Shown piece after piece: positions 7,540-15,441 of a stretch of DNA of 64,000 nucleotides. Location: the NCBI RefSeq assembly GCF_006716445.1, contig NZ_VFPA01000003.1, forward strand, positions 992,001-1,056,000, written 5' to 3'. Both the position numbers and the translations under genes were made by a program. The notes under the pieces were generated by a model. It saw only the letters and a list, made by a program, of their open reading frames with translations. It was not told where the DNA came from and ran no database searches. Origin of the DNA: Pseudonocardia kunmingensis. Its GTDB lineage: Bacteria; Actinomycetota; Actinomycetes; Mycobacteriales; Pseudonocardiaceae. Numbering within the stretch: the stretch's first letter is position 1; each line of letters opens with the position of its first letter.

Positions 7540-8976
7540 ATGCCTGTCACGGCACCAGGCGCCGCACGACGGCGGCTCGGACTGCTGGTCATCGCCGCTG
7601 CCCAGTTCATGGTCATCATGGACACCTCGATCATCGGAGTCGCCCTACCGAAGATGCAGGCCGACCTCGGCTTCTCCCCCGAAGGCCTGTCCTGGGTCTT
7701 CAACGCCTACGTCGTCGCCTTCGGCGGGCTGCTGCTGCTCGGCGGCCGGCTCTCGGACCTGTTCGGCGCCCGCCGCCTGTTCGGCATCGGCTGGACCGTC
7801 CTGCTCGCCGGATCCGTGCTCGCCGGTGCAGCCGGCAACCCGGTGTGGGAACTGACCGGACGCGCAGTACAAGGCGCCGGGGCTGCGCTCATCGCCCCCG
7901 CCGCACTGACACTGCTGATGATGCTGTTCGGATCCGAGCCCAGGGAGCTGACCAAGGCACTGGCGCTCTACGGCGCCGCCGCGCCCGCGGGCGGCACCGC
8001 CGGGGTGTTCCTCGGTGGCGTGATCACCGAGTACCTCAGCTGGCCATGGGTGTTCTACCTCAACGTGCCGATCGCGCTGCTGATCCTCGCGGCCATCCCG
8101 ACCGTCATGCCCGCCGGTGGTCGACGCCGCGGCGCGGTGGACACGCTCGGAGCGATCACCGTGACCGCCGGGCTGGCGCTCGCTGTGTACGGCATCGTCC
8201 GCGCCCCCGAGGCCGGCTGGCGCGCAGCCGAGACGCTGCTCGCGCTCGGCGCCGCGATCGCGCTGCTCGCGGCATTCGTGATGATCCAGGCCCGTCGCCA
8301 CGATCCGCTGGTGCGGCTCGGGATCTTCCGCGCGCCCGATCTCGCCGCGGCCAACGTCGCCCAACTGCTGCTCGGCGCCGCATGGATCCCGATGTGGTTC
8401 TTCCTCAACCTCTACCTGCAGCAGGTGCTCGGCTACACCGCGTTCCCCAGCGGCGCGGCGCTCCTGCCGATGACCATCGTGATCATGATCGGCATGATCG
8501 CCCTGGCCCCACGGCTGATCGGCCGCTTCGGGCCGAAGGCCCTCACCGTGAGCGGGCTGGCCCTGCTGGCGGCCGGCATGGGGTGGCTGGCGCTCGTCCG
8601 GGCCGACGGCAGCTTCTGGGTGGACGTCCTGCCCGCCTCGATCGTGGCCGCGCTGGGCATGTCGCTGGCCTTCATCCCCACCCTCGGCACGGCGCTCTCG
8701 GCCGCCCGGCCGGAGGAGGGCGGACTGGCCTCCGGCATCGTCAACACCAGCTACCAGGTGGGGTCGGCCCTCGGTCTCGCCGCGGTCACCGCGCTGGCCG
8801 CAGTGCAGGGCGCGGGAGCACTGGGGGATCCGGTCCGGCTCACCGCGGGCTACTCGGCCGCGTTCGTCGGAGCCGCGGTCGTCGCCCTCAGCGCCGCCGT
8901 GCTCGCCGCCTTCACCCTCGGCCGCGCACCAGGCGGTGCCGACCAGCAGACGCAGGCAGCTGGCACAGCAGCATGA
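7540..8976 (+). CDS. MFS exporter, DHA2 (14-helix) family
   Basis: 478 residues. ATG preceded by AAGGAG. Drug:H+ antiporter family 2 features: QFMVIMDTSIIGVALP in helix 1 (motif D1), GGRLSDLFGARR (motif A) in the first cytoplasmic loop, GRAVQGAGAALIAPAAL (motif B region), and about 14 hydrophobic helices. Such proteins export small organic molecules using the proton gradient. The CsoR-like dyad at its start suggests copper control, and its downstream neighbours are an AhpD-like protein and csoR. The substrate is unknown; it may be a copper chelate or a redox-active compound. A second DHA2 gene lies at 36610. Confidence 0.88.
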   Translation: MPVTAPGAARRRLGLLVIAAAQFMVIMDTSIIGVALPKMQADLGFSPEGLSWVFNAYVVAFGGLLLLGGRLSDLFGARRLFGIGWTVLLAGSVLAGAAGNPVWELTGRAVQGAGAALIAPAALTLLMMLFGSEPRELTKALALYGAAAPAGGTAGVFLGGVITEYLSWPWVFYLNVPIALLILAAIPTVMPAGGRRRGAVDTLGAITVTAGLALAVYGIVRAPEAGWRAAETLLALGAAIALLAAFVMIQARRHDPLVRLGIFRAPDLAAANVAQLLLGAAWIPMWFFLNLYLQQVLGYTAFPSGAALLPMTIVIMIGMIALAPRLIGRFGPKALTVSGLALLAAGMGWLALVRADGSFWVDVLPASIVAALGMSLAFIPTLGTALSAARPEEGGLASGIVNTSYQVGSALGLAAVTALAAVQGAGALGDPVRLTAGYSAAFVGAAVVALSAAVLAAFTLGRAPGGADQQTQAAGTAA

Positions 8977-9081
8977 GCGCACGGCCAGCGGAATGAACGC
9001 GCTCGCCCCGTCGGCGGCTACGGATCTCCTCCCGAGCCGCCGACGCGGTGGGCATCCCCCGTCACCCCTGAAGGAGTCTCG

Positions 9082-9609
9082 ATGCCACGCCTCACCGCCC
9101 TTGGCCCTGACAACACCCCTTCGACGTCCAGCGCCCTACTCGCCGGGATCATCGATCGGCACGGCGACGCCGGCCCGATGGTGCGCACGATGGCCCACTC
9201 CCCTGCACTGCTGCAGGGCTACCTCGAGCTGTCCCGGGCCATGAAGCGGGCCGCCATCCCCCGCCCGCTCAGTGAGAAGATCTCCCTGGCCGTGCAGGAG
9301 TGGCTGGGTTGCGCGCTCTGCCTCGAGGCGCACACCGCTGCCGGCCGTTCCGTCGGGCTCACCGACACCGACATCTCGCTGGCCCGCGGGGGCACGGCCA
9401 CCGACGCCCGAGACGCCGCCCTGATCACCTACGCCGCGCGGATACTCACCGAACCGAACACGATCAGCGCCGCCGACGTCGACGAGCTCCGAAGGCACGG
9501 CTGGAGCGACCGCGTCCTCGCCGACGTCGTCGGCCTGGTCGCGCTCAACCAGCTCACTGGTGCGTTCAACCTGGTCGCCGGCTTGGAGCCGGTCGTGTCT
9601 TCGTCCTGA
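9082..9609 (+). CDS. Carboxymuconolactone decarboxylase family protein (AhpD-like)
   Basis: 175 residues, ATG with GAAGGAG ahead. The AhpD-like motif EWLGCALCLEAH gives the redox pair C77/C80 and H84. Family members reduce peroxide-detoxifying partners or act as peroxidases. The C-terminal half looks like a second, shorter copy of the all-helical fold. Its place between a copper-regulated MFS gene and csoR points to oxidative stress under copper load; this is inferred from context only. Confidence 0.82.
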   Translation: MPRLTALGPDNTPSTSSALLAGIIDRHGDAGPMVRTMAHSPALLQGYLELSRAMKRAAIPRPLSEKISLAVQEWLGCALCLEAHTAAGRSVGLTDTDISLARGGTATDARDAALITYAARILTEPNTISAADVDELRRHGWSDRVLADVVGLVALNQLTGAFNLVAGLEPVVSSS

Positions 9610-9869
9610 TCGCCTTCCCGCTCGTAACCCGGGCGTTTGCGCGGGACGAACGCGGGCGCGCGCAGCGCATCGGACCGCGAGGGCGAGCCGCAGCCGGACG
9701 GTCGGCGGCAGCGGCGCCTCGCCGGCAGTCCGCTTGCTGGCTCCGACCCCGATGTGCGACCCCTGTGCTCGTCCACCGCCAGTGCCTGCACCCTGCTGGG
9801 TGAGGACCATGCCATGCGACGCCGTCACAGTGGGGCCGCATAGTATGGGAACCCGTTGAGGAGGTCCGG

Positions 9870-10151
9870 ATGCACGGTTACACGCAGGACAAGGACGCCT
9901 ACCTCAAGCGCCTACGGCGTGTCGAAGGCCAGGTCCGCGGCATCGCCAAGATGATCGAGGACGACAAGTACTGCATCGACGTGCTCACCCAGGTCTCCGC
10001 CGCCACCAAGGCCCTCGAGGCCGTCGCGCTCGGACTGCTCGACGAGCACCTCAAGCACTGCGTGGCGCAAGCCGCCGCTGACGGAGGCCAGATCGCTGAC
10101 CAGAAGATCGCCGAAGCGAGCGCCGCGATCGCACGCTTGGTCAAGTCCTGA
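9870..10151 (+). CDS. csoR: CsoR-family copper-sensing repressor (copy 1)
   Basis: 93 residues, ATG with a strong GAGGAGGT site. All-helical repressor of the CsoR/RcnR family with the Cu(I) ligand set C35, H60, C64 (YCIDV and EHLKHC), matching the Cys-His-Cys set of the mycobacterial protein, so it should sense copper rather than persulfide (CstR lacks the His). It differs from the copy at 29101 at only 10 of 93 positions. Upstream is TAGTATGGGAACCCGT (9841-9856), with a possible -10 TAGTAT but no clear TACCC dyad. Probably controls several TACCC/GGGTA sites in the window. Confidence 0.9.
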   Translation: MHGYTQDKDAYLKRLRRVEGQVRGIAKMIEDDKYCIDVLTQVSAATKALEAVALGLLDEHLKHCVAQAAADGGQIADQKIAEASAAIARLVKS

Positions 10152-10456
10152 CGAGGCAGGCGATCGAGAGCTGGCGCATCAGGCCTCGAGCTTCCCATCG
10201 CCGCGCCCGGTGAACACCTGCGTCGACGACCCGCGCAGGTTGCAGTCTGTTGTCGCGAAATCCTTCGCATCGGCGCAGGCTTCCGGCTCGAGGCGGTAGT
10301 CCGCGCGCCAGGTTCGATCCGCTACCGCATTCTCGCAGCGGGAAAGTGGAGCCAGCGAACGAATACCCGAGTGGCGAGCGGACTTGCCCGACCCGTAACG
10401 ACGTTCCGCGGAACGCCGACTCGACAGAGACAGACAAGCCAGGCTGGAGGAACAGC
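10152..10456. other. Intergenic region without recognised gene
   Basis: 305 bp between csoR and the PIG-L gene. I see no gene, no CsoR-like dyad and no clear hairpin. A GGTTCGATCC string at about 10311 recalls a tRNA T-loop, but its flanks do not pair. Confidence 0.5.
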
Positions 10457-11263
10457 GTGACCGGAACGGGCTCGGTGTTGCTGGACGACGCACGATCGGA
10501 CGGCAGCCCTGTCCTGTTCCTCTCCGCCCACCTCGATGACGCGGTGCTCTCGTGCGGCGCGCTGATCGAGGCGCTCCGGCCGACCTGCCCGGTCACCGTC
10601 GCGACCCTGTTCACCGCGGCGACCTGTCCGCCGCACACCCTCGCCGCACGGTCTTTCCTGCGGCAGTGCAGTTCGGCCGACGCGGCCGTGCTCTTCGCCG
10701 CGCGGCAGGCCGAGGACGAGGACGTGCTGCGGGAGATGGAGGCGGAACACGTCCACTTCGGTGAGACGGACGCCCTGTTCCGCCGCCGGAGCGGGTCGCG
10801 GCTCGGCTCGCGGGTGGGCCGGCTGCTGCCCGAACTCGCGCACAGGTACCCGACCTACCGCTACGACATCGCCAAGGGCCGCGTCGCGCGCGGCGACCGA
10901 GCGATGATCGATGCCCTCGTGGCGCGGGTGAGCGGGCTGATCGAGCGGACGGCGGCACGGGTGGTCTTCGCCCCGGTGGGGGTGGGGCGCCACGTCGATC
11001 ACCTGATCACCCGCTCCGTCGCCGTGCGGCAACCGATCGGCGCGGTTTACTACTCGGACTTCCCCTACAACCTCGCGCTCGGTCCCGACCAGGCCTTCCT
11101 CGACCGGCATGACCTGCGGCCCTGGACGTGGCAGCGGGGGATCGCGGCGAAGCAGGGGCTGATCCGCCGCTACCGCACGCAGGTGGACGCGCTGTTCCCG
11201 AGCGGGGAGATCGCCGAGGTGCCGGAGCTCTACTACGAGCCGGCGGCGATGCGGGCGGCGTAG
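10457..11263 (+). CDS. PIG-L family deacetylase
   Basis: 268 residues. I chose GTG at 10457, with GGAGG 6 bp upstream; a longer in-frame reading starts at 10250 without support. Zinc-site motifs of LmbE/PIG-L N-deacetylases are present: SAHLDDAV (H25, D27, D28) and GVGRHVDHL. The family removes acetyl groups from GlcNAc-type sugars (mycothiol or glycolipid precursors). It faces the glycan operon and its 3' end overlaps the convergent lipoprotein gene by 31 bp. Likely modifies a surface or precursor glycan. Confidence 0.87.
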   Translation: MTGTGSVLLDDARSDGSPVLFLSAHLDDAVLSCGALIEALRPTCPVTVATLFTAATCPPHTLAARSFLRQCSSADAAVLFAARQAEDEDVLREMEAEHVHFGETDALFRRRSGSRLGSRVGRLLPELAHRYPTYRYDIAKGRVARGDRAMIDALVARVSGLIERTAARVVFAPVGVGRHVDHLITRSVAVRQPIGAVYYSDFPYNLALGPDQAFLDRHDLRPWTWQRGIAAKQGLIRRYRTQVDALFPSGEIAEVPELYYEPAAMRAA

Positions 11264-12471
11264 GAGTCGAACGACACCGTGCCGTCCCACAGCTGTGCGT
11301 CGTGTGCCCAGTAGAAGGTGTCGAACCCACAGCTGCGGGCCTGCCGCAGGGCCACGGCCATCATCCCCTCGTCGCTGTCGTCCCGGTAGAACGCGTCGGG
11401 CGAGTAGTCCTGCTGCCACCCGGCGTTCTCGCCGCTGAGGGGGAGGCCGTACTCGCGGGCGACGCGGGCGATCCAGCGCGTGGCGGACCAGTCCTCGACC
11501 TCGTCCGAGTCGAGCGCGACCGCGTCGTCGTTCGGTGCGCACCCGTCGTCGCCGCCGGAACCGTCGGCGACCGAGCTGACGTAGGCCACCAGGTCCCCGC
11601 GCTCGGGGAGGCGGCTGTAGAACAGGTCCCATGCTGCCCCGGCCCCGAGAACGCCGGGCGGTAACCCGTCCGCGACTGCGTCGTCGAACTCCCGCGGCTG
11701 CACGCCGACGCCCGGCGTGAGCACCTCGTAGCGACCGCGGAAACCGAGATCGGCGAAGATGGTGAGCTGCCACTCGACCACGTCGACGAGGGCGTCCACG
11801 TACCACTGCGCCCACGCGAGCGCCTGCGCCTCGTCGTCCCAGGGCGCGCCCGGCCGCTGCCCGGGCGCCGGGTTCGGCTCCATCGTCGGCGGCAGGTCCG
11901 GGCCGTTCAGGGCGTTGCGGTCGAACGCCCAGTACCCGCCGTCGGGGTAGAGGACCTCCGCCATGCCGCCGGACGTCAACCGCACCGTGTCGACCCGCTG
12001 CAGGTCCACCTCCGCGGCCACCTCGGCGAGGTAGGCCTCGGCCCGCTCGCGCAGGCGCTGGTTGAACACGAGGTTGGGTGCCTCCGACTCCTCGCCCGTC
12101 TCGTCGACGAAGCGGCTGTCGGGCAGGTCGAACACCCACGGCGGGGGCATGTGCAGGCCCAGGCCGAGCGTCACGGACCGGCCGGCGGCCCGGTGCGCGT
12201 CGACGTCCTCGCGCACGGCGCTCAGGTACTCCTCGTCGAACTCGTCCTGGGCCGGTTCGCCCTGCTCCCACGACAGCTCGACCATCGCCACCGAGACCCC
12301 GTTGCGGGCTTCGACCTCAGTGCGCTCGACGTCGGAGATCAAGGTGCCAAAGGCGATGTCGGTGGCAGGAGTGGTGGACGGGGCCGCAGGGGCAGTCGAC
12401 GAGCACGCCACCGACAGCGCAGTCAGGAGAAGGACCAACGGGCGGGGCGAGAGGAACCGGGCCACCGTCAT
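11233..12471 (-). CDS. Secreted lipoprotein with glycoside-hydrolase-like barrel
   Basis: 412 residues; ATG at 12471 begins a lipoprotein signal ending in SVACSS. The mature part has features of TIM-barrel glycoside hydrolases: LGLGLHMPPPWV, then TSGGMAEVLYPDGG, which recalls the GPAGE..YP signature of GH14/GH42-type enzymes, and SGENAGWQQDY with a possible second catalytic Glu near the C-terminus. No close family is certain. It lies at the end of the glycan cluster, 56 bp after the GT4 gene, and likely acts on extracellular polysaccharide. Confidence 0.7.
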   Translation of the reverse strand: MTVARFLSPRPLVLLLTALSVACSSTAPAAPSTTPATDIAFGTLISDVERTEVEARNGVSVAMVELSWEQGEPAQDEFDEEYLSAVREDVDAHRAAGRSVTLGLGLHMPPPWVFDLPDSRFVDETGEESEAPNLVFNQRLRERAEAYLAEVAAEVDLQRVDTVRLTSGGMAEVLYPDGGYWAFDRNALNGPDLPPTMEPNPAPGQRPGAPWDDEAQALAWAQWYVDALVDVVEWQLTIFADLGFRGRYEVLTPGVGVQPREFDDAVADGLPPGVLGAGAAWDLFYSRLPERGDLVAYVSSVADGSGGDDGCAPNDDAVALDSDEVEDWSATRWIARVAREYGLPLSGENAGWQQDYSPDAFYRDDSDEGMMAVALRQARSCGFDTFYWAHDAQLWDGTVSFDSYAARIAAGS

Positions 12472-12527
12472 CGAACCCCGATCTGGACGCGCGGACGGTG
12501 AGCACGCTACCAGCGAAGCGCGATCGA

Positions 12528-13643
12528 TCACGGAATCCGGACGTTCCCCACCGGGTCGGCGGAACCTGCGATGGAGTGCACGACGGCGGCATATCGCTCG
12601 GCGGCCGCGTCCCAGCCGAACTCGGTGCTGCACGCCCGAGCCGCTCGACCCATCTCATGGCGACGCACGGGATTGACGGCGAGAGTGTCGACCGCCGCGC
12701 GAAGAGCGTCCACGTCGAACGGCGCGACGGCCGGCCCGCAGGCACGGTCGATCCACCCCAGCCGTTCGAGGTCGAACCGCACTACCGGCTTGCCATACGC
12801 CATCGCCTCGAGTGCGCTGAGGCAAAAGGTCTCGTACCGCGACGGCACCACCATGAACGCGCAGTCGCGCAGCACTCGAGCCTTCTCGGCGCCAATCACC
12901 CGGCCGACGAACCGCACGCGGTCCCCGGCCGGGAGGAGCCGGCGCAGCCGCTCCTCCTCCTGGCGAGTGCCGGAACCCGCGATGAGCACCGGGAGCGGTG
13001 GGGCAGACCCTGCCGCCTCCAGGAGCAGGTCGAGGCCCTTCTGCGAGACGTCGATCCGTCCGAGGAACAGGATGTGCTCGTCGCGCCCGGGGCCTGCCTC
13101 CGCGTCCGGGGGCAAATCCACACCGTTGGGGATCCGCTCGATCGTCGCGGCAGGGTTCGCCTTCCGCGCGGCTGCCTCGTCGGCCTCGTTGAGCACCACG
13201 AAGCGGCGATAGAACCGCAACCCGTGGCGTTCGACGACGTCGAACGGCAAGCCGTAGCGACGGCGCATGTCCGCGCCGCAGAGCATCTGGACGAGCGCGA
13301 CGACCGGGGCGCGTGAGAGCAACGGCAGCAGGCTCACCGAGAACGGCGGGGTGAGGCTCTCGAACCAGACCGCCGGGCGGCGGACGAGCGCCACGAGCGG
13401 AAGCAGCAGCGTGAACAGGAGTTGGCCCGCGCGCGGCCCCGCCCAGCCGACCGGAAGGAACACATAACGGACCCCAGCCTCGGTGCGGTTTCGGCTTCCG
13501 CGGTAGGAGCCGCAGAAGACGGTGACGGTGAACTGGCGCGCCAGCCGCTCGGCGATCTGCTGTACGACCACCGCTCCACCACCGCCGTAGTGCGGATTGG
13601 CGACGTGGTCGTAGATCGAGAGCACGACTTGCGGGCGATTCAC
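12528..13643 (-). CDS. Glycosyltransferase family 4
   Basis: 371 residues from the GTG at 13643, which overlaps the upstream stop (GTGA); another in-frame GTG lies at 13667. N-terminal GGGGAVVVQQIAERL loop, then the GT4 donor half: IPNGVDLPPDAE, ILFLGRIDVSQKGLDLLLEA and PSRYETFCLSALEAMAYGKP (E-x7-E signature). GT-B retaining transferase using a nucleotide sugar in the cytoplasm. Last gene of a five-gene coupled operon for a surface polysaccharide. Confidence 0.9.
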   Translation of the reverse strand: MNRPQVVLSIYDHVANPHYGGGGAVVVQQIAERLARQFTVTVFCGSYRGSRNRTEAGVRYVFLPVGWAGPRAGQLLFTLLLPLVALVRRPAVWFESLTPPFSVSLLPLLSRAPVVALVQMLCGADMRRRYGLPFDVVERHGLRFYRRFVVLNEADEAAARKANPAATIERIPNGVDLPPDAEAGPGRDEHILFLGRIDVSQKGLDLLLEAAGSAPPLPVLIAGSGTRQEEERLRRLLPAGDRVRFVGRVIGAEKARVLRDCAFMVVPSRYETFCLSALEAMAYGKPVVRFDLERLGWIDRACGPAVAPFDVDALRAAVDTLAVNPVRRHEMGRAARACSTEFGWDAAAERYAAVVHSIAGSADPVGNVRIP

Positions 13644-14755
13644 CGACCCGCCCTGCGGTTGTTCCACTCCGAGACCATGGCGAACCCCGCCCGCAGCCGT
13701 CGTTCGGTGGCTGTGACCGGTAGCCGCTCGAACCGCAGCGCGATGGACGAGACCGCGGCGGCACCGAACCCCGCCTTGAACGCGTCGACGCCCGAACCGG
13801 GGTCGGACTCGCCGAGGTGGAAGTGCCGCACGCCGCGCCTACAGGCATCCTCGATGATGCGGCTCTGGAGCAGGTAGGTACCGGCGGTGTCGCGGGCGAG
13901 GTCCGCGTCCATCGCGCCCAGCCACGACATGTGGTGGCCCGGGCTCTGGAGCATGACGTCGACCGCGATGGGCCGGCCGTCGATGCTCGCAGACCAGATG
14001 ACGCAGTCCTCGCCCATTGCAGACGCCACGGCGGCGGCCTGAGCGGGCACGTTCCGCAGCCGCGCCAGGAGCCGCGCGACCCTGAGGGGCTGGCCTCGCT
14101 GCGCGGCCCACCGCTTGATCGCGGCGCCGTACAGGCGCGTGAACGTGACCAGCACGGCGTCGGCGTCGACGCCGCTCGCACGCTGGACCTCGACCCCGAG
14201 CCGCTCCGCCGTGCGTACGCCTCTGCGCGCCGACTTGCGGTAGCCCCGCCACACGGCGTCGAACCCGGGCCGCAGGTCGATCACGCGCGAGGTGAAGGGG
14301 ACCCGCAGTGCCTGCGCCGGCGCCGCGGCTTCCCAGCCGGCGATCTGTAGCGGCATGGGGGTAACAGCCGTGCGGACGGTGGGCCGGCGGACGAGGTCGG
14401 CCAGCACGACCGCGGCGTCGCGGTCGGTGGTACCGCCCTCGGCGAGCAGACCGCCGTACCCCCAGCCGTGCGGCCACGACTCCTCGATCAGCGTTATTCC
14501 CAGCCTCTGTGCTGCGAGCGGGAGTACCAGCTCACGCCCGTCAGGCATCCGGTACAGCCGGCTCGCGTCGGCGTACCCGCGCGCCGCGCGGACGCTGTCG
14601 AACCACGCCGGGCTCTGTGTCGCGATGGCGTCGGGGTCGGCTGCGTAAAGCCGCTCCCATGCAGCGCGGGGAGCGGGACTGACCACCTGCACCCCGCCGC
14701 CCGTGACCGTCGACCGCGCCGTGGGCATCCACACCGTCGTCGGGCGCATCGTCAT
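13640..14755 (-). CDS. FemAB-like GNAT-fold transferase
   Basis: 371 residues; ATG at 14755 overlaps the upstream stop (ATGA). Two GNAT-type halves as in FemAB/peptidoglycan-bridge proteins and exopolysaccharide acyl/aminoacyl transferases: FTSRVIDLRPGFDAVWRGY (start of the second half, typical WxGY..K.RR..R), SIDGRPIAVDVML and HFHLGESDPGSGVDAFKAGF near the end. Proteins of this type in polysaccharide operons add amino-acid or acyl decorations. Donor and acceptor are unknown. Confidence 0.82.
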   Translation of the reverse strand: MTMRPTTVWMPTARSTVTGGGVQVVSPAPRAAWERLYAADPDAIATQSPAWFDSVRAARGYADASRLYRMPDGRELVLPLAAQRLGITLIEESWPHGWGYGGLLAEGGTTDRDAAVVLADLVRRPTVRTAVTPMPLQIAGWEAAAPAQALRVPFTSRVIDLRPGFDAVWRGYRKSARRGVRTAERLGVEVQRASGVDADAVLVTFTRLYGAAIKRWAAQRGQPLRVARLLARLRNVPAQAAAVASAMGEDCVIWSASIDGRPIAVDVMLQSPGHHMSWLGAMDADLARDTAGTYLLQSRIIEDACRRGVRHFHLGESDPGSGVDAFKAGFGAAAVSSIALRFERLPVTATERRLRAGFAMVSEWNNRRAGR

Positions 14756-15441
14756 CGGGCCACCTCTTCCAGGGGCGAGTAGGGGTTGTCGGGAACCTCG
14801 CCGCGCTCCGCGACGTCCACCAGGGCGTCGACAGCGGTGACGTGCGCGTCGCCGAGGACGGCCCGGTCGGCGGGGTCGAGCCGGTCCAGGACGCCCACCC
14901 GGCCAGAGGGGTCCTCGACGACCTGGAGCATCACCGCGGTGACGACGAGCTCTGGCCCCGAACCGGTCGCGTCGTGCATGTAGACGGCCCGCCCGGGGGT
15001 CTCTGTTGTGGCCCGGACGAACCCGATGAGCTCGCGCAGCTGTGCGGGGGAGGGCGGCGCCTCGGCTCCTAGGTCGAACTCCAGCAACTGCATGTCCAGG
15101 TCGCGCGCCACCGCCCGCTCCTCGACACTCGCGCCGCCGATAGCGACGATCGCCTGCACGTCGAACGTGCTGTGCAGCTGCGCGAGCTCGGTGTCGCTCG
15201 GGGCACCGCCACGCAAAACCGCAGGCAGGACGAGGGCGGCGCCGGGCATCGGAGGCACGCGGCTGTCCTCGACGTCGGCGCGCACGCCACCGGTGTTGCG
15301 CACGAGCACGCACAGCGCGAGCAGACACACCACAGCGGTGATCCGAACCAGCACGGCGCGCCGATCGATCAGAGGTACCGGGCCGATCGCCGGCGTCACC
15401 GCGAGAAATCGGGTAGTGCGACGGGGGCCGGACGCGATCAC
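14752..15441 (-). CDS. Membrane-anchored phosphatase-like protein lacking the catalytic cysteine
   Basis: 229 residues, GTG start overlapping the upstream stop. One membrane helix (about residues 30-50), then an extracytoplasmic domain resembling dual-specificity/tyrosine phosphatases: RGGAPSDTELAQLHSTFDVQ, then a segment in which the HCxxGxxR loop should fall. The loop reads MHDATGSGPELVV: His is kept, Cys becomes Asp and Arg is missing. It is therefore probably inactive as a Cys-phosphatase and may be a binding or regulatory module. Coupled to both glycan-operon neighbours. Confidence 0.65.
   Translation of the reverse strand: MIASGPRRTTRFLAVTPAIGPVPLIDRRAVLVRITAVVCLLALCVLVRNTGGVRADVEDSRVPPMPGAALVLPAVLRGGAPSDTELAQLHSTFDVQAIVAIGGASVEERAVARDLDMQLLEFDLGAEAPPSPAQLRELIGFVRATTETPGRAVYMHDATGSGPELVVTAVMLQVVEDPSGRVGVLDRLDPADRAVLGDAHVTAVDALVDVAERGEVPDNPYSPLEEVAR

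Noticed and set aside
10305..10325. GGTTCGATCC, a tRNA T-loop-like string
   Set aside because: The flanking bases do not form the 5-bp T stem and no acceptor or anticodon stem can be built.
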